DNA from: Nautilus pompilius
Taxonomy: Eukaryota; Mollusca; Cephalopoda; Nautilida; Nautilidae
DNA length: 64,000 nt
Direction of reading: 5' to 3'
Assembly (NCBI GenBank): GCA_018389105.1
Contig: JACATO010000968.1
Coordinates: 398,501-462,500, forward strand
The translations under genes were made by a program, and so were the position numbers. Under the pieces are notes generated by a model. It worked only from the letters and a program-made list of their open reading frames with translations, did not search any database and was not told the DNA's origin. Positions 11,276 through 22,704 of this stretch are shown here, piece after piece; within the stretch, counting starts at the first letter, position 1, and the number at the start of each line of letters is the position of its first letter.

Positions 11276-12250
11276 TTCATCGCTGCTTGCTTAACCAAAG
11301 ATGATCATCTGTGCCACTAAAAGATTTTGTCCAGCTGGAACAATTCTCCAAATCGGTTTTACACCGTATGCAGTTCGATTTCGGTTCTTCGTAAGCATTA
11401 AGGGTGAACATTATTCTTGAAGCAAACGTTTCTATTGCTGCAACATCTGCTTTTATTTCTGTTGATCCACTTAAACGGGCCACACCTTCCACTGATGGAC
11501 TTCAGCCTCGCTCTCACCCTTCTTCAAAGTAACACCTTCAAGCCAGCTGTTTCACCTTGGATTTCCAACGAAGACGGCGTACCGGCTGCTTTCATTTCTT
11601 CCTGTAGTGGCCTTTGAATACCTGTTTTACGGCAATGACAAGTTTGTTTGCTTTTCTAAACGTTTTCCTTCAGGTATCACAGACTAAGTTGAGAAGTGTA
11701 GAGCAAATCACGTATATGACATTCATTAAAAGAGATCTGAGACTTCGTTCCCAGGTTTTGGTCATATATGCAGCACTGCCACTGAAAAAAAGCAGTTATT
11801 TTATCGAAAGGAATTCCGTATTTCCTAACTGTTTTCACTACTGTTTGACTCATATTTTTAAAGTTTACCGTCTCTAAACGAACGAAGTCTATTTTTTTAA
11901 AAAAGAAAACGACTTAAGTTCCGAGCCCCGTTCCTTTTGTTGGCTTAAATTTAATGTGCCTGCAAAAAAGTACCATTTTACTCCTACAATATTTATAACA
12001 TAGCGGCCTTCAGCATCCGTCCATTCCTCTGCTACAAAACTAAGTCCAACACAGTCATTCGTTATTTCTTTCAGATCGTTTACACTACGCTCAAAAGGCT
12101 TCAGTTAGTACATTTATCGCAAATGATCCAGGCAGGATATAACATCAATGGCTTTAAAAAAAAAAAAACGTTTTCATGCCGAGATTGTCTAAGACGATAA
12201 GTGGAATATTAGCGGTGCAGAAAACCTCTGTAAGTCACAAACATCTGTTC
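11276..12250 (-). pseudogene. hAT-superfamily transposase remnant (DUF659-like architecture)
   Basis: Reading the minus strand from about 12,070 downward gives LSFVAEEWTDAEGRYVINIV (12,045-11,990). This corresponds to the 'D-x-WT-D/N...' first catalytic block of DUF659-type hAT transposases. Farther on comes YGIPFDKITAFF, a one-base shift, then GSAAYMTKTWERSLRSLL and TLLNLVCDT-stop-RKTFRKANKLVIAVKQVFKG (11,820-11,610). These match the second catalytic block and the following helix. NPR-stop-NSWLEGV (near 11,560) matches the R-W-N-S-W motif of the family. In the second block the expected catalytic Asp is Gly (GGC) in this copy. Several stops and frameshifts disable it. I see no BED finger, dimerisation domain or terminal repeats. 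The superfamily is likely; the subfamily (CGGBP1-related hATs are similar) is inference. Confidence 0.62.
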
Positions 12251-15200
12251 TAAAATGCATTTGTTCTTCTGTCTTCACAGAAAACAACGCTATACGAGAC
12301 ATCGTGCCATCACTCTCGTGAAATGTTCTCTTCGGATATATTTCACTTCTCTGCTAACCGGGGATATTTGTCCCTTTGCTGTCGCCACTTTCACACGCCA
12401 CTTGCTTCCAGTTAACTCATTTACCCGCCCATTGGCTGACAATCAGAGCTACACGTGCATACGCAACGACCAAAATTACAGACTAGCACTTTCAGTTCAT
12501 GACATCAGCATTAAAAGAAAACAAATAAGGAAAGCGCCAAGATTTCGAGACTTTACCTAAATTTGTGATTTCCGTGACCTTCGCGGCAAAATAGTAGCTC
12601 CAACTATGACCCATCAGCGAACGCACTTGCACCCACAATGTGGAGGCGACTTTTCGGATAAAACAGCAAAGAGCTGCTTATTTCTAATAGTCTATACCAC
12701 CATATTTAAGAGAAATGATCAGGGAAAGATTGCTTAGTTGTGACGAGTCCCCGCGCTTGCTATTATCTACAGACGGTCAGATCTTGAAAACGCAGCAAAA
12801 TAGACATCACTCGACATAAATCCACAGCGCTTCAAAGTTTCCTGATAGCGCGTAGTTTTGGAAATAATTGCTGCGCCCGCACACAGTTTTTTTCCTTTTC
12901 AGAAAGGAAACAATATGATGAATAAAACAGAAAAGTCTCTGACTTTACAATAATAAATCTACCAAATTAAAACTTTATTTACAAATAAAATTAAATGAGT
13001 TATTATTTTAATTCGAGATACAAATTAAATCATTAAAAGAAATATAGAAAAGGGATTAACATTGTTAATTATGCAAGATGTCTTAAAAAGCTGGTAAAAA
13101 CGATAAAATGAATAATCAGTTTAGTTTTTTTTTTTTGAGTTTAGCACGTCAACTGTTAGGTTTCTTGGCGTGTTCTGATTAGAAACGGAACACTTAGCGA
13201 CGTACTCCAGAGATTGGTTTGGTTGATTGATCAACACGTCCGGTAGAAAATTGAAGTAACTTATGCAGTTTTATTAAAAGCAATAAGATTGTAACAAATG
13301 TCGAAAAAAAAAAACTAAAACTTTAGCCAAAATATCGTGAATGGTAACTTGTGGAATATAAAGAATTTTGCTTAAATAATCTCTTGTTTAAGTTTTCGAA
13401 ATAAGAAAAGAAGCAAACATCTGCTGCAAACAAGTTTTTGAAGTGATGAAGTGCTTCAGCCATCTAATTTTTTTTTTCGTGCACCTGTTGTATATAGATC
13501 GATGTTGAGTGAACAAAATAAGTTGCGTAGAGTTTTTTGTGCACGTGTATTTTACATATGCGGTGCGAGTTAACAGTAAAGAGGAATAAATATTTTGCTG
13601 ATGATTTGTAACCTTAAAAAATACTAAACTTTTTGGAATTTTTCTGGATTATATTTAAAATGGTGGTTTATGAAGTTTATTATAAAGAGAGACCTATCGC
13701 AGAGGCCAATACGGATCTCATGGTACACGTAGCTCCCCACCCACGTAGTTATTTCTTACACAAGAAAAAAATTACAAAAAACGAAAATCTTTGTGTAAGA
13801 GACAATACATTTTCTTTCACCTGAATACTCAACGCGGATTATCTCTTTTAATCCAATCTTTTGACAATAGTCCTAATTGTCACTAAGTGCAGCACATCAC
13901 ATCATTTCTTAGTATTTTGTAATTTCTTTCATACTTGCTCGTACAGATTACGATCTAATTGTGGTTAATTACATTATAATAACACTATGGTATTTATTTG
14001 GTCATATGCTTGAAAATCTCCGGGTACAAAACAAATCATCTAATTCCAACCATTAAGAGAAAACAACAACAAAAAAAGAAGGAATATTTTAAGTCTGTAC
14101 CGTAACGATTTTTTCGGAATTTCTTTAATAACTAAATCTCGTAAACTAGAAGCCAGTTTTTTTTAAGAATAAAGGAAACAAAACGTTTATGATGTAATAT
14201 CTGCTACTGGTCTAAAATTTTCAGAAATTAAATAAAGTTGTTTTCATAGAAAGGTTATAAAAGACTAACTCAAACGATGGCGACAGGCGCTAGAGACTGA
14301 CTATTTCTATAGAATAATAAGTTGACGAAAAAAAACCCCAGACTCCTCAATTTAAATATTTAACATATCTTTAACAACCTTTTTTTTTTTACTTTTGCAC
14401 ACTAAATGTTTTAGTTGATTCGACGTTAATACCTTATTAAGCATCTTTATACCCTATTTTCTTGGGGCTTTCCTAGACTACCAGGTTTCATATTGAATGA
14501 GACATTCTGAAAGGAAACTTTTGTTATTCACAGGGTGACAGCTACGTTAGATCTGGGAAACAGTCCTCTATTGTTAACTAGACATTCCTCAACATAAGAT
14601 CTACCTGGAGTCTACAAAACAAAGGTGTAAGGTGCCTGTATACTACTGACGTTTTCTTAGCAGAGCTTGCTTATATTAAATAAGGCTCGTTATAGATATG
14701 TAGTAATACAAAAGATGGAAGAACATTTTATATTTTAAACTACTCTTTTGAGCATATTAGCAAAGGCTATTAATCGCTTAGACTGCCACCCTTTAATTAA
14801 AGCAGTAATGTTGGCTCGGTCTCTCTAAGTCCCGTGAGGAACTGACCCAGAGGATAGCTAGTTCATGACAGTGAAAAGGAAATTTATAGAGGTAAGAAAG
14901 CGGAATTTATCTAATCAATGAGCGTTCCAACATTTACAAAACCTAGTTTAATTTTGATAAGTACATTTTATAAAATTTTCAAGTTTAAACTTTTTTTTTT
15001 AAGTTTTAAATCTAATCTGTACTGTCTTTATTTCGAAGGACGGAATTCCGTTGACTTTTTAAAAGAATTCCACTGGATTTTTAAAAGTTGCCAAGCGAAA
15101 GTTATTAGGTAATCATAGGAGCAGCGCTTACCTGTCTGTTTTAGTTAATTTTAAAGATTATTTCAACTGAAATACCGTAGTGTACTACCTATTTCAGTTT

Positions 15201-15606
15201 CATTTCTGATCCGAAAGAAAAAAAAATTTTTCATATTATTTGGTTGCAAACCCGCCATATCTTCCCAAACATCCAAGAAGAGTCAGTGTGGTTTATCACT
15301 GCCACGTGTAAATCACGAAGGAATTAGCAATAATATTAACGCTAAACGACTAAAACTCACGTTTAGAAAACCTAAGCCACGCATTGATAATGAGGTGGAG
15401 TATCTGTATGTTAAGGGGAAAGGAATGCCACGGATTTTAAACTTGGTTGCCAAATTCGATTTTTGCTGAAAATAAATTTAAGATCTTTTTTTTTTTTTTT
15501 TCAAGTGAACAGTTCAGCATGGATCGATTGCCAGTCGACAGCTTAATCCGCTCGGATTTCTTATTATTAGTCGGTATTACGTCATATCTGATAGAAAAAT
15601 AAGAGA
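12251..15606. other. Unannotated stretch flanking the hAT remnant
   Basis: 12,251-12,900 is GC-richer and may hold the rest of the hAT element, but I find no terminal repeat. From 12,900 to 15,600 it is AT-rich with only short frames (13,633-13,824; 14,918-15,112) that look like chance. Confidence 0.4.
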
Positions 15607-15796
15607 GATGACGTCATTACACAGAAAGAGAATAGAGATGGAGCTGGAGAGAGAGATGACGTCATTACACAGAAAGAGAGAGAGATGGATGGATGGAGAG
15701 AGAGATGGAGATGGAGAGAGAGAGAGATGGATGGATGGAGAGAGAGATGGAGATAGAGAGATGATGTCATTACACAGAAAGAGAGAGAGAGAGATG
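15607..15796. repeat. GA-rich minisatellite carrying CRE-type sites
   Basis: An irregular array of GAGAGAGATGG and ATGGATGGAGAGAG units. Three copies of GATGA(C/T)GTCATTACACAGAAAGAG are embedded in it. Two contain a perfect palindromic CRE (TGACGTCA at 15,609-15,616 and 15,657-15,664). The third has TGATGTCA (15,762-15,769). The same core recurs in the array at 26.1-26.8 kb, so this is a dispersed repeat unit, not a local accident. Confidence 0.9.
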
Positions 15797-16652
15797 TTAC
15801 ATTATTGAAAGAGGTGTTCATTTTTCGACTTCAGCTAATTTTGAATTTATAAAAGAGGATGGTTATCGTCTTTATTAAGAAAACTCGCCAATGCTGCTTT
15901 TTTTTTGAAGTTCAGATTGGCATTTTAAGTTAAAATATACATGGTGGATTGTCTTTTGTCAATTGCTTAGAATCGCTTTAACGTATGTGTTTTTCCTCGT
16001 TAAGAAATATTAAATTTAAAAAAAATTCAGTTAAACATCTTTTATTATTAATGAAGTAAACTTCAGAATTACTGAGACGCATCATTTTAAAATTTATACT
16101 TAATTAATGAAAAATCGAATCTATTATGCAAAAATATGTTAAAATTTGGACCTTATGCGTTGAAAGCTCCAAATGAATTAATTGTACTATATTTTCATGA
16201 ATATATTTTTAAAAATTAAATTCTGACATCCCATAACTTTATGCATATAATGTACGCGATTTCATTGGTAAACGTTGCTATTGTTTGATTCGACACTAAA
16301 TAAATAAATAAATAAATAAATAAATAGTTTATTTTAGTTTATTTATTACAAGAAAGTCGTTGACGCTTATACACCATCTCAAAGAAACATTCGTTGATAT
16401 TTATATTAGTTTTTCCCTCTTTTTTATTTAAAAACATTACGCATACATTTATAAAAGGTTAAATCTGTTTTATAATTATCTTGCTAGTTCACAACTGAGA
16501 CGGGCAACCTTTCGTTAATAAAGTTATTATCTAAATATATTATTAAAATTACAGTGCATTTTGGTGACATTTCCTCGGTAATCAAAATTAATTTCTGTAT
16601 CACAAAGGTTTTCACGGATTATTATTTGCTTCTTTTTTTTGGCATCGGTCAG
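15797..16652. other. AT-rich stretch
   Basis: No gene recognised apart from the exon-like segment that follows and the small AAAT repeat within. Confidence 0.5.
16297..16326. repeat. TAAA tetranucleotide microsatellite
   Basis: About seven perfect TAAA units. Confidence 0.95.
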
Positions 16653-16738
16653 TTTGAAATAATCTACTCATACACGCCTGACTCTGATCAGCAGATGTAC
16701 GGGCGTGGAGCCCACATCATGCCGTGGAGAGAAATAGG
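16653..16738 (+). CDS. Candidate internal coding exon, unknown protein
   Basis: A strong 3' splice-site context (pyrimidine tract TTTGCTTCTTTTTTTT, then GGCATCGGTCAG ending at 16,652) precedes an 86-nt open segment. It reads FEIIYSYTPDSDQQMYGRGA followed by HIMPWREI and two leftover bases. It ends at GG|GTAAGA (donor at 16,739), close to the consensus donor. Base composition rises sharply compared with the AT-rich flanks, and residue usage (W, H, M, P, G) is unlike a translated AT repeat. I do not recognise the peptide and see no partner exons, so this may also be a fragment of an unrecognised repeat. One decoy of this kind, at 57.5 kb, turned out to be a transposon. Confidence 0.3.
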
Positions 16739-17285
16739 GTAAGAGGGATTTCAAAGGCTACTTATTGGAATGATTAGTGGCCGACCGCAATCTTATTTAT
16801 GAGAAAAGATTAACGAAGCTTACCATTACCATGTTTAACCTGCAGAGGTTTTCTTGGTAATTTGATTAAAGTTTTTATGTGCTTATCCGGAGAAGAATGC
16901 ATTTGATTACATAGATTTTTAGATACTAATTGCCGATCGAAAAGAAGGCATCAGATTTATAAGAAACGTTATCGGTTAGACATTAGGAAATGGCTTTTTA
17001 GTGATTGCCTGCAGTGATTTACACAAGCAGACAGCGGAGTCTAACAGCCCAAGTGTTTTCAAAAGTAGATCGAGCGCGGCGCTTTTAACTCTTTATAACT
17101 GTGACTATAACCTTCCTCAGTACCCTCATCTGTTCACCGTTCTCGCGGGAAATACAGTGCGCTGAACAGTATTTACTTTTGATATAATAATCCGGATGTC
17201 TTTGTCTAAGCATAGCGGCCGGCAATTACTCATTGTGCGAAGTTCGAAGAAGATTTCCGCTTGATTACACCTGTCAGTGCAGTTG
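16739..17285. other. Unannotated stretch
   Basis: Nothing recognised; composition becomes more balanced from about 17,000. Confidence 0.5.
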
Positions 17286-17292
17286 CAGAGAG

Positions 17293-17371
<79 letters not shown>
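17286..17371. repeat. GA microsatellite, about 86 bp
   Basis: (GA)n with a single AA slip near 17,310. Confidence 0.97.
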
Positions 17372-17373
<2 letters not shown>

Positions 17374-17699
17374 AGTTGGGTTTTGTTGTACGTATGACAA
17401 GTTGGCTATTAAACAAAGGTACTGTGCTCCTAGCTACTAGCATCACTGTCAAAGAAATGAAATAAAATAAATATCAACTAATATTATATTTCCTATCACA
17501 ACAGGAGTCCTATTATAAATGTATAAATGCTATAAAGTTGTGGTGGTAGTAACATGGATCTCTGTTAGATGTGAACTGTTTCACCGATTCACACGTTACA
17601 ACGAGTGATTATGATGCCGGCCATGGTTTGCGTCTTTACAAGATCTTGTTGTTGCCACAATATTAATAAAGACCGGGTTTTAATTGCAAATGTTTAACG
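17372..17699. other. Unannotated stretch
   Basis: Nothing recognised between the GA array and the SINE-like unit. Confidence 0.5.
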
Positions 17700-18075
17700 A
17701 AGTGAGCCCTTAAATGCCAATAAATATTATGCAAAATTGGGCCTTTATTTTCTGTATTTTGCACGCAAAGAACCAATCAACAGTATGGTGCATTTATATT
17801 TGGGTACGTGGTGCGTGGTATCCAAGAAGAAGGGTCATGCCTCTGCATATATGCAGACCCTATACTCCAGCATTCGGCTGGATAAAGAGAAGAGTGGGTA
17901 GTAGGAAACTAAACTATCCGAAGAACCTTACACGGAGCGGTCCGGCAGAGAAAAGTGGGGAAATACAAACCAAACGTTCCGCAGCCACCAGAAACAAAAA
18001 TTGGTGTTTTTTACCCTTTGGTGATTCGAACGCCGTAGACGCTAAGCTAATCCTCGCCAGCTTTCTTCGGTAAAT
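17700..18075 (-). mobile_element. Candidate tRNA-derived SINE, minus strand
   Basis: On the minus strand, starting near 18,065, is TGGCGAGGATTAGC, an A-box-like stretch. About 29 bases later comes GCGTTCGAATCACC, a perfect B-box core (GTTCGAATC) near 18,025-18,035. The A-to-B distance is shorter than in a true tRNA, as often seen in decayed SINE heads. A GC-richer body follows to about 17,770. The plus strand of the body has a 119-codon open frame (17,714-18,073) with no family resemblance. No tail or target duplication was identified. Confidence 0.4.
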
Positions 18076-21000
18076 TACACAAAATACTAAATGAAGACTT
18101 TCTCAGAAATGGCAAGAATGGCGTCACTTATTACGTTAGTTATTCGTCGGAGCCAGTGTTAAATCACCAATATTCCAAAAAAAAAAAAAAAAGACAAACC
18201 AAAAATATTCTGTAGATTTCGGCGGGAACGATTCTAACCCCCTAACATACGGACAAACGTTTAGATGAAGGAAGACAAGACGGTGGTGTGAGTTCCGTGA
18301 CGTTCAGCGTTGTTTTTCTTCTCTTGGTAACCGACGGTTAAGCAAAAGTCTAATTCAATTCTAACGCTTTACGGCGTTCGTTTCTCTCGGTTTACTTAAA
18401 AGAAACGCAATACGAAATAGGAAGAAAGGTCCTGCCAGAAGTAACTCTGCGCTGCGACTTCCGTTAAGGGTGAATAACCTTTGCAAATGGATTTTTTTTT
18501 TTTTTTTAATGCCAGGAATAAAATGAAGGTCACCGTAATTCTTTATTTTCAGAGAAAAATTACGGCGCCATGACCAACAGGTATAGAGCAAGGTACGATA
18601 TCCGGTTTAAACCTGAAGAAAAACGACAAAAAATCCCCCCACTTTTGTCTAAGAGTAGCTTTTTTTCCCTCTTAACAACTGTGTCGTTTACTGTCATTAA
18701 AGTAATGTCTTCGTGATTGTCCTTTTTGCTATATTTACCATATTAAAGACGTATTTTGCTTTTATATATTTTTGTTGTGTTTATAGTATATGATTAAATG
18801 GAAACAGATATAAGTTTTGCAGGAAATCTGACCAACCAGATTAACTTTTGTAGAACACGAAACATATAGCAGCACATTCCAGAGTTATTCTAGAAGTTTA
18901 ACTCCCTGGCCTTGCGTAGGGAAGATTACGGATATATGTAATAGTTGTGTTAGAAAAATGTTAAGAGACTTTAAACAAGTAGAAACTTCCGAGTATTGTT
19001 ACTTAATGACCTTTAGGCTACAAAAGCCCGTAACTTAAAACATTAACACCGGCCTAGCAGGATTAACATCTGTAAGGACATACTAGATGCAGCATATAGG
19101 CAGCCATAATGTTAAAGGATCAACACTACAATTTATCGTACAACGCAGCAAAGAAAACTGTCTGGCACTTCTAGTTTATTAGAATAAAATAGCAATAATT
19201 AATGAGTTCTGTCTAGACAGAACATAAACTTCTAGTCCAGAAATCTTACGTTAATTTGATTTGTTAGGAGTTCTGCGGCCCGATAAACTTGATCTCATCA
19301 TCACCCGTAGGTGGCGCTGAAGAAGAAAACCTTCTTGGCTTAAAAAAAATTCTACAGATTAAAAAAAAGTTTGTATTTAGACCACAGGAGACCACTACCC
19401 TGGAAAAGGAAAAAAATTAATTTACAATACTGAAAGCTGATTTAAAAAGAAAAGTATGCTTTAAATATTCTTTTTATCTTTTGCAGCATCCCTTTCTTTA
19501 TAAAATTAATAATTTAAACTTTATAAATCGAAAAAAAAAAGAACAGGTGTCATGATTTCGATTAATTTATTAACATTCTAATTTACTGGCTACAGTAATT
19601 ATGTCGCAGATTTATAATATGTAAACTATTTTAATTAACTGACCAACCGATTCTATTAGAGTCGGAAACAAGTGATAGTTGCTCGAAACAGGAGGCTCTA
19701 ATAAATAACAGCTTGTTTACAGTCAAAGAACTAATTTCTTGGAAAGATCAGGAGATCATTTATTGAAAGGTATGTTATATCAAGTACTCTGTGCAAATGA
19801 AACGAATCTTTCTTCATGAGCGTCTTGAAAAACCAGGAGATTTTAGAGTTTACATAACGTAAAAATTTCGTATTCACAAAAGATTATTAATATTTTTGTT
19901 CACCACAGGCTTTCGTCATACATCGTGATGCCATCGATGTTTTCACTGATGGGACAGCGTAGTTAAATATAGATTTGAAGGAAATCGCATGTTCAGGACG
20001 GTTTGCGGCCTTTTCAGGTGTTTATGTACGTCACCGCTTGATGTCGTAAACTGAATGAGAAAAGGGAAACTTGCTGAATTACATTTAACGGTCGAGTAAT
20101 CATAACCAGTGAATAGAGACCCTGTTTGCGGCATATTTTTCACATGTGACTCTATGCTGAAGAAGATCGCATTTACTGATAGTGGAGCCAAAAGATCGCA
20201 ACACCCGGAACAATCCTGATGCATTTTAAAGTGAATGGAATTATTTACATGCTTACTAGAAATGATGCAATGTTTCAGCGTTTGGCTGTATCTGCTCATG
20301 AAATTACTAAGCTGTTTCAATCAATATTTCTTATTAAATCATAAGAAAAATCCATGACTTTTGGCTACAACGATGAGTAATTTTCATTTTTTAACATGAC
20401 ATCTAATGGTTCTACTGAAAAAGATGTGAATTTTTTAAATACGAGATTGGCTCCGGTGCCAGCAGTTACCTAACTGCTGAAAGCGATGAACGAGAATGCC
20501 CAGGGTGACAGCGTAAAACTGGGACCGGAAATGATGCAATAGCGAGAAAAAGAAAGATGTACAGAAAGTGACGACTAAAATGATTAAATTTAATCTAATG
20601 TATCAAATCTGGCGTAGAGGGAAAGATCTGATCTGATGTGATGCAACGATGAAGTACTGAAAAAAATGATGTCAACGATCAAAATGAGGCCTGGACCAGT
20701 TCCAATCGATTGTTTTCTTATAAATTAGTTAAATGTTTTGTACTTGATTATCATAAAGGTTTCTTCACGTACAACTCTCGAAATGCAGCTCGCCCAGCTG
20801 TCTGTGTGTTGGAAAATTAAGCTGAACCACTTTAGAAAAAAAAACAAAGCAAAAAAAAGTGGTTGAAGGAAAAAATTCATCCTTATAACGTAAAAATAAA
20901 ATCAATGAAAACAATTAAAGACCTAAAATATTAACAAGGCTTAAAAGGAATTAAAAATATAATAGAAAAGCGAAGATGTATAGGTTGACAATCAATTTGT

Positions 21001-21344
21001 TTGCTTCTATCGAGGAAATGATAAGGGCAGACATGAAATTTCCATTGGCTGTTCACAGAAAATTCCTGACTATAGTAACGTTTAGATGGGTTTTTTTTAA
21101 ACACCGATGTCGCACCCTAATTCAGCTGTTGTCGAGGATATCAGCAGCCAAACATCAGCGAAGCCTGCAGCGTCTGCGATCAGTGAAAGCTATGCTTCAG
21201 TCTGCCGTTGAGCGCGCGTAGATTAAATGATGTAAAAGCATAATTAACGATGTGCGAAAATAAATTTAATTAAAGCGCCATCTTTTGGTAAGAAAGTCCT
21301 GTGAAGGACAGATAATTAATTATATACCGAAAACACTACACTAA

Positions 21345-21345
<1 letters not shown>
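18076..21345. other. Unannotated stretch with one longer minus-strand frame
   Basis: The most substantial open frame is 19,943-20,320 on the minus strand (125 codons, starting MKQLSNFMSRYSQTL). Its composition is not low-complexity, but I recognise no domain, signal peptide or membrane segment. A plus-strand frame at 20,976-21,221 lies in a GC-richer patch ending near 21,220. An overlapping frame there, starting MSHPNSAVVEDISS at about 21,107, is equally unassigned. All are probably non-genic. Confidence 0.35.
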
Positions 21346-21382
<37 letters not shown>

Positions 21383-21389
21383 CTCTCTC
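21346..21389. repeat. CT microsatellite, about 44 bp
   Basis: (CT)n with one CC slip. Confidence 0.97.
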
Positions 21390-22448
21390 ATTAGTGATGA
21401 CTAATTCTATTGACATAAATATTTTGTAAAATTTAAAATACAGTGGAAAAGTCTTGTTAGATCCAAGCCATTTTTAAATTTCTTCTTGTCAGCTTCCTAA
21501 CTAACGTCTGTGCAAATCAATAACGGATAGTTTTATTTCAGATTGTGAAGATCCTTCTCGATGTTATTGTTTTTTCTTCTAGAAGTCTACTTACTTTTTT
21601 CATATCAAGTCGACCACCGCATCTTTTACAAAAGAAAAAGCCCGGAGAATATCTTTCGCGAAGACTAATCGAAATAAGCAAAAAAAAAAAACAACAACAA
21701 AAAAACACGAAGTTTGTTGTATTGCTTAGATTCGCAAATTTGCACTAAGATAGAATAGAAATAGTTTAGGAAATAAGCAGAGATATATTAACTTTATAAA
21801 GACAATAATTTCTGTTTTGAAGCATTTAATGATGTTTTTGAAACTGTGCCTCTTTAATTAACATCCGCTCACTGAAATAGCAGCAAGACGCTGAACTTGA
21901 CGAAACCTGATTCTATGCGCGATCTTAAGGAAAAGCAACAGATGGCTGATATTCATGTGTTTTTATACCAACTATCAGCGTATGTATTTATTACTTATTC
22001 CCTCCCCGGCGAGGCTGCGAAAAAATCAATCGGAGCACAGGTCAGGAAAACGGATTGGTCTAGAAATTTATGCGTTTTTTATTAATATTAAAAAAAAGAC
22101 TTCATGGTCGTGTGAAACGGAAAAAAATTCCTACCTGAAAATTAGGAAACTCTTTTCGGACACCTGGTTTTAAGTCTTGCCGAATCATCAGCTACGCCAA
22201 AGTTTCGAGTGGTCGTTCGCAACAGAAATGGACGACACGTTGCCAAATTTATTTGCTACTATCAAGGAAAAAATCTGCGAACGCTTATCTCTTATTAAAG
22301 GAATCTGTAATTCTCACATTTGACGAATCACGTCTGTGCTGTGTAGAACAGAGATCTATCTTGATCATACCATTGCTGTCGGTTATCTCTTCTTAGCCAT
22401 TAGATTTGAGATTTTGTTCGATGTTTGATCATTAAGTCATAGAAGGGA
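21390..22448. other. AT-rich stretch, no gene recognised
   Basis: Short overlapping plus-strand frames (21,545-21,748; 21,897-22,173) show no domain character. Confidence 0.5.
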
Positions 22449-22577
22449 TCTCTCTCTCTCTCCTCTCTCTCTCCTCTCTCTCTCTCCCACTCGCTCGCTC
22501 ATCTCCCATCTCCCGTCTCTCTCTCTCTCTCTCTCTCGCTCTCCATCTCTTATCTCTCGCCCTCTCCTCTCTCTCCG

Positions 22578-22608
<31 letters not shown>

Positions 22609-22704
22609 CGCTCTCTCTCTCTCTCTCTCGCTCTCTCTCTCTCAATCTCTCTCTCCTCTCATCTCTCTCTCGCCTCGCCCATCCATCTCTCTCTCTCCTC
22701 TCTA
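22449..22704. repeat. Degenerate CT-rich low-complexity tract, about 255 bp
   Basis: CTCTCT runs interrupted by CTCGCTC, CCATCTC and CCGCTC units. It is an old, mutated CT array rather than a pure microsatellite. Confidence 0.93.

Noticed and set aside
19943-20320. 125-codon minus-strand frame
   Set aside because: No recognisable domain, no splice or promoter context and no GC shift; length is compatible with chance in 64 kb. Left as unassigned in the stretch note.
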